A DNA stretch of 64,000 nucleotides, taken from assembly GCA_043758755.1 (NCBI GenBank), contig JAYVMW010000038.1, positions 17,972 to 81,971 of the forward strand. The letters run 5' to 3'. The notes beneath the pieces are model-generated. The model was given only the letters and a program-made list of their open reading frames with translations. It did not search any database and was not told the origin of the DNA. Within the stretch, counting starts at the first letter, position 1; each line of letters starts with the position of its first letter. The translations under genes and the position numbers were made by a program. Below, one piece after another: positions 1-8,280 of the stretch. The stretch is from Solimicrobium sp043758755. GTDB lineage: Bacteria > Pseudomonadota > Gammaproteobacteria > Burkholderiales > Burkholderiaceae_D.

Positions 1-362
1 TAACCATATTCAAACCGGTTCGGCACAATAAAATCAACCTGGGCGCCCATCATGCGCAAACCGCGCAGCGCTACGGCGCAGGCGGTCGCACCATCGCAAT
101 CGTAATCGGCAACGATGATGAAAGTTTTGTGCTCTGCAATGGCGTCGGCCAGAAACTGTGCGGCAGCATTAATGTGCAATAAACCGGCCGGCGCAAACAG
201 GGAAGACAGCTCGGTAGACAGTTCCTGAATATTTTTCAGCCCGCGCGCAGCATACAGGCGCGCCAGAACCGGATGCACGCCTTGTTGCCGCAACATTTCC
301 GATTCGCGAAACGGATAAGGGCGGGTGCGGATCTGGCTGTTCTTGGGCTCGGAAGTAGGCAT
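1..362 (-). CDS. recJ: RecJ single-stranded-DNA 5'-3' exonuclease, N-terminal part (runs off the window)
   Basis: RecJ degrades single-stranded DNA 5' to 3' in recombination and mismatch repair in the cytoplasm. Only the first 120 codons are present; the rest lies beyond position 1. The visible part ends in the first DHH-family metal motif, read as DYDCDGATA, followed by the conserved stretch around VDFIVPNRFEYGYG, which is diagnostic of RecJ. The start is the ATG at 362, one base after the stop codon of the upstream gene on the same strand, so the two are almost certainly co-transcribed and translationally coupled. The N-terminal extension before the DHH domain, about 90 residues, is normal for the family. 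The identification is secure from the motif. Confidence 0.93.
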   Translation of the reverse strand, partial: MPTSEPKNSQIRTRPYPFRESEMLRQQGVHPVLARLYAARGLKNIQELSTELSSLFAPAGLLHINAAAQFLADAIAEHKTFIIVADYDCDGATACAVALRGLRMMGAQVDFIVPNRFEYG

Positions 363-363
363 G

Positions 364-1338
364 TTACTTATTTTTTTGTTCAAGGAGTGGATTGAAATTG
401 GCAGTGCGCCAGAAGCGTCGTAACGAGCCGGTATTAGTTTGTACAGACAGCAGGGAATTGTTGTTGCTCAACACCAGATGCAACTGCTGCAATTGGCGAT
501 TTTTCAGTGCTGTGCACAGCGGTTTGAACCACTCCTGTTCCAGTTGCTGCATGATTTCTGCCCAGGTACCCCAGTCGCTGGCCAGTGCCGCCGAAGTGAG
601 CAGGTCCAGCATAGTCAGGCGTGGCAATTTAATCAGCTCAGAGGCACTGAGATTGCAGTGCAAGGTACTTTGAATGAGCGGTTCCGAACCGATTCTGGTG
701 CCAGACCACAGCCACAGCCCGTTAATGGTTTTGAGACCGCCCATCTGGCGCTGTTCCTGCATCGGGTGCATAAACCACTCCATCTGAATGTCATTCTGCA
801 GTTTTCGCCAGGCCCGGGCTCTGGGTCCTTTGGGTGACCAGATATCGATATTGTGACCACAGGCGGCATCCGGCGAACTGGTTTCCATTTCGGACCAGTC
901 ATCAGCGCGCAACAGCCAGTTGCCGGCATCGCCATACAGCAGTTCAAAGCCGGCCTCGTTAAAATATGTTTTTGCAATGGCAAACAGAGCCTGCGCATGG
1001 GCGTCGGACAGTTTCAGCAGTCGAAAATCGGTCAATACCAGATGATTGCTGGCGATATGCAGATTGACCGGATTCAGTATGAACCAGTAACCATTCGACA
1101 AGTTCAGGTTCAATCTGGACTGCAGCGCAGTCACGCGATTATGTTGTTTAGATAGCCAGACTTCATGTGGCAGGGCCGGTGCGTACGCATCCTGTTGTTC
1201 GCGTTGCAGGGTATGCGCGCGTGACAGCAGCATGGCCAGTCCATCCGGTTCGCATACAGACGTCAGCAGTTTCACCAGATCTTTGGCGTGTTCAGCGGGG
1301 GGCAGGGCAAAGGGAATAATAATTTCAGGATGACTCAT
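364..1338 (-). CDS. RpfE-like / phosphoglycerate-mutase-like conserved protein upstream of recJ
   Basis: A 324-residue soluble protein without signal peptide or membrane segment. I recognise it only by general appearance and position: proteobacteria such as Xanthomonas carry a similar gene (rpfE) next to recJ, often annotated as a regulatory protein or cofactor-independent phosphoglycerate-mutase-like protein. Repeated Trp-rich segments are visible (NGYWFILNPVNLHI, NGLWLWSG), and the central part contains the phrase NIDIWSPKG. The stop is one base before the recJ start, implying a two-gene operon. It faces lolC divergently, with only about 45 bases between the start codons. The biochemical function is unknown to me; enzymatic phosphoglycerate mutase activity should not be assumed. 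Confidence 0.6.
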   Translation of the reverse strand: MSHPEIIIPFALPPAEHAKDLVKLLTSVCEPDGLAMLLSRAHTLQREQQDAYAPALPHEVWLSKQHNRVTALQSRLNLNLSNGYWFILNPVNLHIASNHLVLTDFRLLKLSDAHAQALFAIAKTYFNEAGFELLYGDAGNWLLRADDWSEMETSSPDAACGHNIDIWSPKGPRARAWRKLQNDIQMEWFMHPMQEQRQMGGLKTINGLWLWSGTRIGSEPLIQSTLHCNLSASELIKLPRLTMLDLLTSAALASDWGTWAEIMQQLEQEWFKPLCTALKNRQLQQLHLVLSNNNSLLSVQTNTGSLRRFWRTANFNPLLEQKNK

Positions 1339-1384
1339 TTCGCCATTATATGCGACACTGCTGGCTGTTTTGGGGGAGTTGAAT

Positions 1385-2647
1385 TTGAATTTGATTAAAA
1401 ACCTGCCATACGAATGGCAAATCGGACTGCGTTATACGCGCGCCGGCAAGAAGAGCGGGCGCAACAGTTTTATTTCCTTTATTTCACTGATTTCGATGAC
1501 CGGGATTGGTCTGGGGGTAGCCGCGCTGATTATCGTGCTGTCGGTCATGAACGGTTTTCAGAAAGAAGTGCGTGACCGGATGTTGTCGGTGGTGTCCCAT
1601 ATTGAAGTGCTCGATGCCAATGGCGCACTGACTGACTGGCAGGCAACGGCGCGCGAAGCGCTGCAGAATCAGCATGTCAAGGCAGCAGCGCCGTATGTCG
1701 AAGGACAGGCGCTGATCCTGTCCGATACCATGCGCGGGGTGATGGTGCGCGGCATTCTGCCGGATCAGGAACCGTCGGTGTCGGATGTGGTCAGCAAGAT
1801 TAAACAGGGCAGCTTTGCCAGTCTCAACGAAGGCGAGTTCAACGTCGTGATCGGCAAGGATCTCGCTCAGGCGCTGGACGCTAAACTGGGTGACAAAATC
1901 ACTCTGGCTGTGCCTCAGGGGCAGGTTACCCCGGCCGGCGTAACACCGCGTCTGAAGTCGTTTACCATCACAGGAATTTTTGAAGCCGGCCATTACGAGT
2001 ACGATATCGGCGTGGTCTATGTGCAAATGGATGATGCACAAAAATTGTTCCGCCTGGTTGCCCCGACTGGTATCCGGTTGCGCGTCGATGATCTGTTGCA
2101 GGCGCCGGCCATTGCGCGCGAGCTGGCCGCTACCCTGTCCGGCAATCTGCTGTTGCGCGACTGGTCGCAACAGAACCGCAATTATTTTGCCGCCGTTAAA
2201 ACCGAAAAGCGCATGATGTTTATCATTCTGACGCTGATTATTGCCGTGGCAGCGTTCAATCTGGTATCCACGCTGGTTATGACGGTGCGCGACAAACAGG
2301 CCGATATCGCCATCCTGCGCACGCTGGGTTCAACACCGGCATCGATCATGAAAATATTTATGGTCCAGGGCAGCATGGTGGGGACGCTGGGAACGCTGCT
2401 CGGTGTCGGATGCGGTGTACTGGTGGCATTGAATATTCCGGACATAGTCGGTTTTCTGGAACATCTGTTCGGAATTCAGTTTTTGGATAAAAACATTTAT
2501 TTCATCAGCAGCGTTCCCTCTGATCTGCACTGGGATGACGTCACAACAATCGGTGGCATGGCCTTGCTGTTTGCACTGCTTTCCACCATTTATCCAAGCT
2601 ATCGTGCTGCGAGTGTGAAACCGGCTGAGGCGTTAAGGTATGAATGA
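1385..2647 (+). CDS. lolC: Lipoprotein-releasing ABC transporter permease LolC/LolE type
   Basis: Inner-membrane permease that, with the LolD ATPase, extracts outer-membrane lipoproteins and passes them to LolA. It has an N-terminal transmembrane helix (ISFISLISMTGIGLGVAAL), a long periplasmic MacB-like domain (about residues 60-265) and three C-terminal helices (FIILTLIIAVAAFNLVSTLV and two more), the FtsX/LolCE topology. Length of about 420 residues is normal. The start is uncertain: the frame opens with several TTG codons at 1370, 1379, 1385 and 1391. I prefer 1385 because GGGGGAG at 1372-1378 sits six bases upstream; no ATG precedes the conserved NLPYEWQIGLRYTRAGK segment. Only one LolC/E gene precedes lolD, so it may act as a homodimer (LolF-like). 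It overlaps lolD by 8 bp. Confidence 0.92.
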   Translation: MNLIKNLPYEWQIGLRYTRAGKKSGRNSFISFISLISMTGIGLGVAALIIVLSVMNGFQKEVRDRMLSVVSHIEVLDANGALTDWQATAREALQNQHVKAAAPYVEGQALILSDTMRGVMVRGILPDQEPSVSDVVSKIKQGSFASLNEGEFNVVIGKDLAQALDAKLGDKITLAVPQGQVTPAGVTPRLKSFTITGIFEAGHYEYDIGVVYVQMDDAQKLFRLVAPTGIRLRVDDLLQAPAIARELAATLSGNLLLRDWSQQNRNYFAAVKTEKRMMFIILTLIIAVAAFNLVSTLVMTVRDKQADIAILRTLGSTPASIMKIFMVQGSMVGTLGTLLGVGCGVLVALNIPDIVGFLEHLFGIQFLDKNIYFISSVPSDLHWDDVTTIGGMALLFALLSTIYPSYRAASVKPAEALRYE

Positions 2648-3341
2648 AATGGGTATGAATGAGCTGAACAGTCCGATCGTGCTGGAGTGTGACCAGCTGG
2701 GTAAAACCTATGGTGACGGCGCATTTGCCGTTCCGGTGTTGAAGAACGTGCAGTTTCAGGTTCGGCGTGGTGAACGGATTGCGATTGTCGGGGCTTCCGG
2801 TTCCGGAAAATCGACTCTGCTGCATGTGCTGGGTGGTCTGGATAACCCGAGCACGGGTTGGGTGAAACTGCTGGATCAGGATTTTTCAAAGATGAATGAA
2901 ATCCAGCGCTGCAACCTGCGCAATGCCTCGCTGGGTTTCGTGTATCAGTTCCATCATCTGCTGCCGGAATTCTCTGCTCTGGATAACGTCGCCATGCCAT
3001 TGACCATCCGCCGCATGCCGCATGAGCAGGCGCGCCGGCAGGCTCAGGCCATGCTGGAGCAGGTGGGACTGGCTCATCGGGTCACTCACGTTCCAGGTGA
3101 GCTCTCCGGTGGTGAACGGCAGCGCGTGGCATTGGCGCGCGCCCTCGTTACCAGACCGGCCTGTGTGCTGGCTGATGAGCCTACCGGTAATCTGGATCGT
3201 CAGAATGCCCAGAATATTTTTGAAACCATGCTGGCGCTGTCAGCCAATTCAGGCACGGCATTTGTCATCGTCACCCACGATCTGGAACTGGCCAGCAAGT
3301 GCGACCGGATTTTACGGCTCACGCCGGACGGCTTGAGTTAA
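2640..3341 (+). CDS. lolD: Lipoprotein-releasing ABC transporter ATPase LolD
   Basis: Cytoplasmic ATPase of the Lol lipoprotein-release transporter. All ABC motifs are present: Walker A GASGSGKSTLL (about residue 52), the Q-loop region with VYQFHHLLPEF, which is the LolD signature, LSGGERQRVALARAL (signature) and VLADEPTGNLD (Walker B). The switch His is in VIVTHDLELA. At 233 residues it is the usual length. The start at 2640 lies inside the lolC 3' end; ATG codons also occur at 2649 and 2655, so the true start may be 9 or 15 bases later. Translational coupling with lolC fits the stoichiometry of the complex. Confidence 0.95.
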   Translation: MNEMGMNELNSPIVLECDQLGKTYGDGAFAVPVLKNVQFQVRRGERIAIVGASGSGKSTLLHVLGGLDNPSTGWVKLLDQDFSKMNEIQRCNLRNASLGFVYQFHHLLPEFSALDNVAMPLTIRRMPHEQARRQAQAMLEQVGLAHRVTHVPGELSGGERQRVALARALVTRPACVLADEPTGNLDRQNAQNIFETMLALSANSGTAFVIVTHDLELASKCDRILRLTPDGLS

Positions 3342-3364
3342 CAATAAATCCGGAAGCAGTTCTT

Positions 3365-3404
3365 TTGTCATTAATCTGAAACGGTTCAGTCATTAACCTG
3401 AAGT
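3365..3404 (+). promoter_or_regulatory. Candidate tandem Pho box upstream of olsB
   Basis: Four 7-base units begin at 3365, 3376, 3387 and 3398, exactly 11 bp apart. Units one and three (TTGTCAT and CAGTCAT) match the PhoB half-site CTGTCAT at six of seven positions, separated from their partners by AT-rich 4-base spacers (TAAT, TAAC). Units two and four (CTGAAAC, CTGAAGT) are poorer. The phasing is what PhoB dimers require. Regulation by phosphate is inferred from this and from the neighbouring pho genes. Confidence 0.45.
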
Positions 3405-3447
3405 ATTCGCACTTTAACCTGTGCGCATCTCCACTTCGGACTGAATC

Positions 3448-4221
3448 ATGCGCCTCGTCACCTCGACCTCAGAACAAAACGCCAGCTTTTCCAAACTGAC
3501 CTTAAGCATTGCGACCAATGCGGATGAGCTGCGCGAAGTGCAGCGATTGCGTTATAAAGTGTTTATTGAAACCCTGGGTCTGGACGCACTTAAAAATGAC
3601 CATGGACTGGATCAGGATGAATTTGATGCGTACTGCGATCACCTGATCGTGCGCGATACCAGGTCCCTGAAAATTGTCGGAACCTACCGGGTGCTGGGTC
3701 CGCATGCTGCGCGTAAGATCGGCCGATTTTATTCCGAGACTGAATTTGATCTGGCACGGTTTGAGCCGATCCGCGATCAGATTGCTGAAGCCGGGCGCGC
3801 CTGCATCCATCCCGATTACCGCAGCGGTGCGGTCATCATGCTGCTGTGGGCCGGACTGGCCGCTTTCATGCGCCGTGAAAACTGCACCTATCTGGCTGGC
3901 TGCGCTTCGATCAGTCTGGCCGACGGCGGTATGAACGCCAATATCATCTGTGCCGGTTTGCGACCTGAAGATATGGCACCTGCCGATTACCGCGTGACCC
4001 CGTTGCTGCCATTTCCGCTCACGGCCGAAGTCGATGCGCAATCTCGGGCCACAGTGCCACCGCTGCTAAAGGGTTATCTGCGTGCCGGCGCCTGGATCTG
4101 CGGCGATCCGGCCTGGGATCCGGACTTTCACTGTGCCGATCTGTTTTTGCTGCTGCCTCTGGAAAATCTGGACAGCCGCTATTCGCGACATTATTTGAAA
4201 GAACCGTCCGGACCGGATTGA
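3448..4221 (+). CDS. olsB: OlsB-type GNAT acyltransferase (ornithine lipid / N-acyl amino acid synthesis)
   Basis: A 257-residue cytoplasmic GNAT-fold acyltransferase. Family features visible: RLRYKVFIETLGL near residue 35, DEFDAYCDHLIVRD near 57, IVGTYRVL, then AEAGRACIHPDYRSGAVIMLLWAGLA, which is characteristic of OlsB/hemolysin-like N-acyltransferases that transfer a hydroxyacyl chain from ACP to the alpha-amino group of ornithine to give lyso-ornithine lipid. No OlsA is in the window, so the product is inferred. The gene stands alone, 106 bases after lolD and convergent with sixA (two bases between stops). Candidate Pho boxes lie just upstream, matching the known role of ornithine lipids as phosphorus-free membrane lipids under phosphate starvation in other bacteria. 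Confidence 0.75.
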   Translation: MRLVTSTSEQNASFSKLTLSIATNADELREVQRLRYKVFIETLGLDALKNDHGLDQDEFDAYCDHLIVRDTRSLKIVGTYRVLGPHAARKIGRFYSETEFDLARFEPIRDQIAEAGRACIHPDYRSGAVIMLLWAGLAAFMRRENCTYLAGCASISLADGGMNANIICAGLRPEDMAPADYRVTPLLPFPLTAEVDAQSRATVPPLLKGYLRAGAWICGDPAWDPDFHCADLFLLLPLENLDSRYSRHYLKEPSGPD

Positions 4222-4223
4222 TA

Positions 4224-4697
4224 CTATTTAACGACCAGTTCCGGTGCCATGATGGCCTTGAGGTAGGTAACAGCCTCGGTCTCGCCGTCTTTCTGACTGA
4301 TCCACCAGACATTGCCTTTGCGGATTGCGCAGTCCTGCATCGACGGGATCAGTCTGCTGACGACTTCACCCAGTTGGGGTTGGTGTCCCACTACCAGTAC
4401 CGGCTCACGACTGTTGGGCCAGTTGCAGGCGCTCAGTATCCGCTCGACGTCACTGTCGGCACCGACGTCAGAAACAACTTTGAATTTGCGGCCCAGCGCA
4501 AGCGCAGTCTGCATGGTGCGCTGACTGGGGCCGACCAGAATTTTGCAGCTGTGCGGCAGTACGCTGTCCAGCCACAATGCCATTTTGACGGCCTGCTTCT
4601 GTCCTTTGATCGTGAGTTTGCGTTCCGGATCGAGGCGATGCGTTGCTTCCATATCCAGTGTTTCTGCGTGCGCGTGGCGCCATAAAATCAGATCCAT
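4224..4697 (-). CDS. sixA: SixA-type phosphohistidine phosphatase
   Basis: A 157-residue histidine-phosphatase (phosphoglycerate-mutase-like) domain protein. The catalytic motif is at the extreme N-terminus, LILWRHAHAE, where RH is followed by Ala as in many SixA proteins; SQRTMQTAL supplies the conserved Arg and LVVGHQPQLGEVVSRL the second catalytic His. In E. coli SixA removes phosphate from HPt-domain histidines. It lies 24 bases downstream of ppk1 on the same strand, so co-transcription with polyphosphate kinase is likely. A role in polyphosphate metabolism is inferred from position only. Confidence 0.85.
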   Translation of the reverse strand: MDLILWRHAHAETLDMEATHRLDPERKLTIKGQKQAVKMALWLDSVLPHSCKILVGPSQRTMQTALALGRKFKVVSDVGADSDVERILSACNWPNSREPVLVVGHQPQLGEVVSRLIPSMQDCAIRKGNVWWISQKDGETEAVTYLKAIMAPELVVK

Positions 4698-4721
4698 TTC
4701 ATTCCCGCCATTTCATTAATT

Positions 4722-6806
4722 TCACGAATCCTGCTGACCCAGTTTCGCCATCAAATATTGTTGAGCACCAAACGGCTTGGCGCGCGATCTGCGAATTTTA
4801 TATTCGCCATGTTCATCCAGCACCCAGGCATTGATATTATCTTTCAGGTAAGGCAGCAAGCCTTCATCCATGACGCGTTTCTTGAGACTCTTGTCCAGAA
4901 TCGGAAAGGCAACCTCAATCCTTCGGAATAAATTCCGGTTCATCCAGTCTGCACTGGCCAGATAGGTGTCGTGTTCCAGGTCATTGCGGAAATAGAAGAT
5001 CCGGCTGTGTTCCAGAAACCGGCCAATGATGGACCGCACCTTGATATTGTCCGAAAGGCCCGGTACGCCAGGACGCAATGCACAGGCCCCGCGCACGATC
5101 AGATCGATTACCACACCTTCGTTGGAGGCGGCGTAAAGTGCCCGTATAACGGATTCATCCAGCAGCGCATTCATTTTGGCAATGATGCGCGCAGGTCGGC
5201 CAGCTTTGGCGATGCGGGTTTCATTGCGAATCGCCCTTAGCAATTGATTGTGGAACGAAAACGGAGCCAGCCAAAGGTGTTTGAATTTCTTGTGCTGGGT
5301 CAGGCTGGTTAGATGGATAAATATTTCGTTGACTTCAGATGCGATCGTAGGATTTGCCGTGAGCAGTCCAAAATCGGTATAAAACTTGGTAGTAGTAGCA
5401 TGATAATTGCCAGTGCCCAGATGTGCATAGCAGCGCAGCTGATGTCCGATTTCGCGTCGTATTACCAGGGCCAGTTTGGCATGGGTCTTCAATCCCACCA
5501 CGCCGTACACAACCTGAGCACCGGCGCGCTGCAGACGGTCGGCCCAGTTGATATTGGCTTCTTCGTCAAAGCGCGCCATTAATTCCAGTATGACGACGAC
5601 TTCCTTGCCGCTTTGTGCGGCATTGATCAGCGCCTCCATCAATTCTGAATTCATACCGGTGCGGTAGATTGTTTGTTTGATTGCCACTACTGCCGGATCG
5701 GCAGCCGCTTCACGTACAAAATCGATGACGGTCTGAAAGGTCTGGAACGGATGATGCAGCAGCAAGTCCTGCTTGCGTAACGCCGAAAAAATATCTGCCT
5801 GGGAGTAGGGTGTCGAGACATCGGGGAAAAACTGTGGATAACGCAATTCAGGAAAATCGACCAGTTCGACAATGGCTGACAGGCGCGCCAGATTAACCGG
5901 TCCGTTGACTTCATACAGTCGGCCATGGTGCAGATTAAACTGCTCGAGGAGGAACTTCGACAGATTGGGCGGACAGTTTTTGGCCACCTCGAGCCGCACT
6001 GCGGCGCCGAACTGGCGGCTTTGCAATTCACCCTGCAGGGCAACACGCAGATTTTTGACTTCGTCTTCATCGACCCACATGTCGCTGTCGCGCGTAACCC
6101 GAAACTGCGAATAGGCAATCACCTCGCGCCCGTTGAACAGATCATCAATATGCGCATGGATGACCGAAGACAGCAGACAGAACGAGGTGCCTGATTTGGG
6201 GCTGAGTTCATCCGGCAGCCGGATAATGCGCGGCAAAACCCTTGGCGCCTTGACAATGGCAATCGCCGTACCGCGGCCAAAGGCATCCTTGCCGGCCAGC
6301 GAAACAATGAAATTCAGACTTTTGTTGACAACCTGGGGAAAAGGGTGCGCCGGGTCCAGTCCGATCGGGGTGAGCAAGGGGCGCACTTCACGTTCAAAAT
6401 ACGCCTTGACCCAGGCACGTTGGGCCGGATTGCGATCATTGTGTCGCAGTAAATGTACGCCATGTTCTGACAGCAGCGGCAAGATATCGTTATTCAATAC
6501 TTCGTATTGTCTTTCAACCAACTTGTGTGCTTCAACGCTGATATTGTCCAGAACAGCTCTGAGTTGTGGATTAGGTTTGGCGTATTCACCTTCGTGGGCA
6601 AGCAGGCTTGCAACCCTGACTTCAAAAAATTCATCCAGATTGCTGCTGGCGATGCATAAAAACTTTAATCTCTCCAGAAGCGGAATGCTCAGATCTTCGG
6701 CCTGAGCCAAAACCCGCCAGTTAAAATCAATCTGTGAAATTTCACGATCCAGGAATTGACCTGATTTTGGGGGAGACTTTGGAGCGTGATTGGTTGAAAG
6801 TTTCAT
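4722..6806 (-). CDS. ppk1: Polyphosphate kinase PPK1
   Basis: Reversibly makes inorganic polyphosphate from ATP through a phosphohistidine intermediate. At 694 residues it matches the family (E. coli 688). N-terminal landmarks are FLDREISQIDFNWRVL and ASSNLDEFFEVRVA (nucleotide-binding region); the segment around KTHAKLALVIRRE near residue 440 carries the autophosphorylated His, followed by YAHLGTGNYHATTTKFYTDFG. The second active-site His is in LEHSRIFYF. The gene faces pstS divergently across a 347-bp region that contains a Pho-box-like site on the ppk1 side, so induction by phosphate starvation through PhoB is likely. sixA follows on the same strand. Confidence 0.97.
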   Translation of the reverse strand: MKLSTNHAPKSPPKSGQFLDREISQIDFNWRVLAQAEDLSIPLLERLKFLCIASSNLDEFFEVRVASLLAHEGEYAKPNPQLRAVLDNISVEAHKLVERQYEVLNNDILPLLSEHGVHLLRHNDRNPAQRAWVKAYFEREVRPLLTPIGLDPAHPFPQVVNKSLNFIVSLAGKDAFGRGTAIAIVKAPRVLPRIIRLPDELSPKSGTSFCLLSSVIHAHIDDLFNGREVIAYSQFRVTRDSDMWVDEDEVKNLRVALQGELQSRQFGAAVRLEVAKNCPPNLSKFLLEQFNLHHGRLYEVNGPVNLARLSAIVELVDFPELRYPQFFPDVSTPYSQADIFSALRKQDLLLHHPFQTFQTVIDFVREAAADPAVVAIKQTIYRTGMNSELMEALINAAQSGKEVVVILELMARFDEEANINWADRLQRAGAQVVYGVVGLKTHAKLALVIRREIGHQLRCYAHLGTGNYHATTTKFYTDFGLLTANPTIASEVNEIFIHLTSLTQHKKFKHLWLAPFSFHNQLLRAIRNETRIAKAGRPARIIAKMNALLDESVIRALYAASNEGVVIDLIVRGACALRPGVPGLSDNIKVRSIIGRFLEHSRIFYFRNDLEHDTYLASADWMNRNLFRRIEVAFPILDKSLKKRVMDEGLLPYLKDNINAWVLDEHGEYKIRRSRAKPFGAQQYLMAKLGQQDS

Positions 6807-6944
6807 ATTATTAGTTGGCTAAACCGTAAGGATGAAATTCTCATGGTCTAAATAGTAAAGATAATTGGTTGTTGTGATAACTCTGTATCACTGTACCAAC
6901 ATAAACAGCCTGTTTGTGACACGCCCCGATTCTAATTTTTAATT

Positions 6945-6962
6945 GTGACATTATTGTGACTG
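6945..6962 (-). promoter_or_regulatory. Candidate Pho box for ppk1
   Basis: On the minus strand the two half-sites read CAGTCAC and ATGTCAC, each one base from the PhoB consensus CTGTCAC, separated by AATA, giving the 11-bp repeat period that PhoB requires. It lies about 140 bases upstream of the ppk1 start and points towards it. Binding is inferred from sequence only. Confidence 0.6.
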
Positions 6963-7070
6963 AATCAGTTGGGTTGGCAAACCGATATTTTTTAATCGTG
7001 ATTGAGCTCAACAACGCCGGGCGTATGCGGAATATACTTTGCGTCATAAATGTTTTGGGCGTTCTGCGCC

Positions 7071-7088
7071 GTGTCATATTTATGTCAT
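7071..7088 (+). promoter_or_regulatory. Candidate Pho box for the pst operon
   Basis: Half-sites GTGTCAT and ATGTCAT are separated by ATTT, each with one mismatch to CTGTCAT and in the correct 11-bp period. A possible -10 element TACAGT at 7099-7104 begins ten bases downstream, the spacing expected when a Pho box replaces the -35 hexamer. It lies 65 bases before the pstS start. Confidence 0.7.
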
Positions 7089-7153
7089 AAATGAAATGTA
7101 CAGTGCCGCTAACTTATTCAGTGTGTTTTTTGTTTAAATATAACGGAGCTTAT

Positions 7154-8206
7154 ATGTCAATTGGTAAACTTATTAAATCACTGGTAGCAATTATCAGTGT
7201 TGGTGCTGCAATATCAGTTGCAACACCTGCCTGTGCGGAAGATCTGACCGGCGCCGGCGCGACATTTCCTTATCCAATTTATGCCAAATGGGCTGACGCC
7301 TATAAAAAGGCCAGCGGCAACGGATTGAATTACCAGTCAGTAGGTTCTGGCGCTGGTATTAAACAGATTAAAAGCAAAACTGTAGATTTCGGTGCTTCGG
7401 ATATGCCGCTCAAGGCCGATGAACTCGAAGCAGCAGGACTGATCCAGTTTCCGGCCATCATGGGCGGTCTGGTTCCGGTATTTAATCTGGAAGGCATCGC
7501 AGCCGGAAAATTGAAACTGACCGGTGAAGTAATCGCCAATATCTACCTGGGCAAAATCACCAAATGGAATGCTGCTGAAATTGTCGCATTAAACCCCGGT
7601 ATCAAATTACCTAGCACTGACATCACCGTTGTACATCGTTCTGATGGATCAGGCTCAACATTTCTGTGGACTGATTACCTGTCCAAAGTCAATGAAGAGT
7701 TCAAGGCAACCGTAGGTTCAAGCACTGCGGTCAAATGGCCGGTCGGTCTGGGCGGCAAGGGTAATGAAGGCGTGGCCGCCAGCGTACTGAACGTCAAAGG
7801 TTCGATCGGCTATGTGGAATATGCCTATGTAAAAAAGAACAAAATGGTGTACGCACAAATGAAGAACAAGGACGGCAATTTTGTTGAGCCCGATGATGAT
7901 ACGTTTAAAGCAGCTGCTGCCGGTGCCGACTGGGCCAAATCACCTGGTTATTATGTCATTCTGACCAACCAGTCCGGCAAAGCCAGTTGGCCGATTACTG
8001 GTGCGTCTTTCATCCTGATGTATAAACAGCAGGCCGATGCAGTCAAGGGTCGTGAAGTACTGAAATTCTTTGACTGGGCTTTCAAAAATGGTGGAACAAT
8101 GGCAAGCGAACTGGATTATGTTGCCTTGCCACCCGCTGTGACCAAGCTGGTTCAGGAAACCTGGAAAGCAGAAGTCAAGGATGCTGCAGGCAAGGCAATC
8201 TGGTAA
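7154..8206 (+). CDS. pstS: Phosphate ABC transporter periplasmic phosphate-binding protein PstS
   Basis: High-affinity periplasmic phosphate receptor. The start chosen at 7154 has GGAG at 7145-7148 and gives a classical signal peptide (hydrophobic core LVAIISVGAAISVATPA, cleavage before EDLTGAGATF), for about 350 residues; the same frame opens at 7091 but would bury the signal peptide. Family motifs: LTGAGATFPYPIYAKWADAY at the mature N-terminus, YQSVGSGAGIKQI, and the phosphate-binding loop SDGSGSTFLWTDYL. It is the first gene of pstSCAB-phoU-phoB-phoR and is preceded by a Pho box. A hairpin separates it from pstC, as expected where the binding protein is made in excess. Confidence 0.97.
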   Translation: MSIGKLIKSLVAIISVGAAISVATPACAEDLTGAGATFPYPIYAKWADAYKKASGNGLNYQSVGSGAGIKQIKSKTVDFGASDMPLKADELEAAGLIQFPAIMGGLVPVFNLEGIAAGKLKLTGEVIANIYLGKITKWNAAEIVALNPGIKLPSTDITVVHRSDGSGSTFLWTDYLSKVNEEFKATVGSSTAVKWPVGLGGKGNEGVAASVLNVKGSIGYVEYAYVKKNKMVYAQMKNKDGNFVEPDDDTFKAAAAGADWAKSPGYYVILTNQSGKASWPITGASFILMYKQQADAVKGREVLKFFDWAFKNGGTMASELDYVALPPAVTKLVQETWKAEVKDAAGKAIW

Positions 8207-8238
8207 CTGTTTTTATTGAATACGTTGGTTAATAAATT

Positions 8239-8259
8239 CGGCTACCCGACCGGGAGCCG
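8239..8259 (+). terminator. Intercistronic hairpin between pstS and pstC
   Basis: A stem of CGGCT pairing with AGCCG and CCC pairing with GGG, with a single bulged A and a GACC loop, lies 32 bases after the pstS stop. There is no U-run after it, so it is better read as an attenuating or mRNA-stabilising hairpin than a full terminator; it could raise PstS relative to the permease. Confidence 0.45.
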
Positions 8260-8280
8260 AACTCTGGAAATGGCTTTCAC

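Larger units (their letters stand above)
6807..7153. other. Divergent ppk1-pstS control region
   Basis: This 347-bp gene-free stretch separates two divergent transcription units. It holds one Pho-box-like pair on each strand (6945-6962 and 7071-7088) and further isolated GTGAC/GTCAT half-sites, for example near 6916 and 7041, that are not in 11-bp phase. A frame in register with pstS extends back to 7091 but encodes no plausible protein start and overlaps the Pho box. I see no other gene or RNA here. Confidence 0.7.

Noticed and set aside
4218..4685. Plus-strand frame of 155 codons
   Set aside because: Antisense shadow of sixA, whose catalytic motifs are clear.
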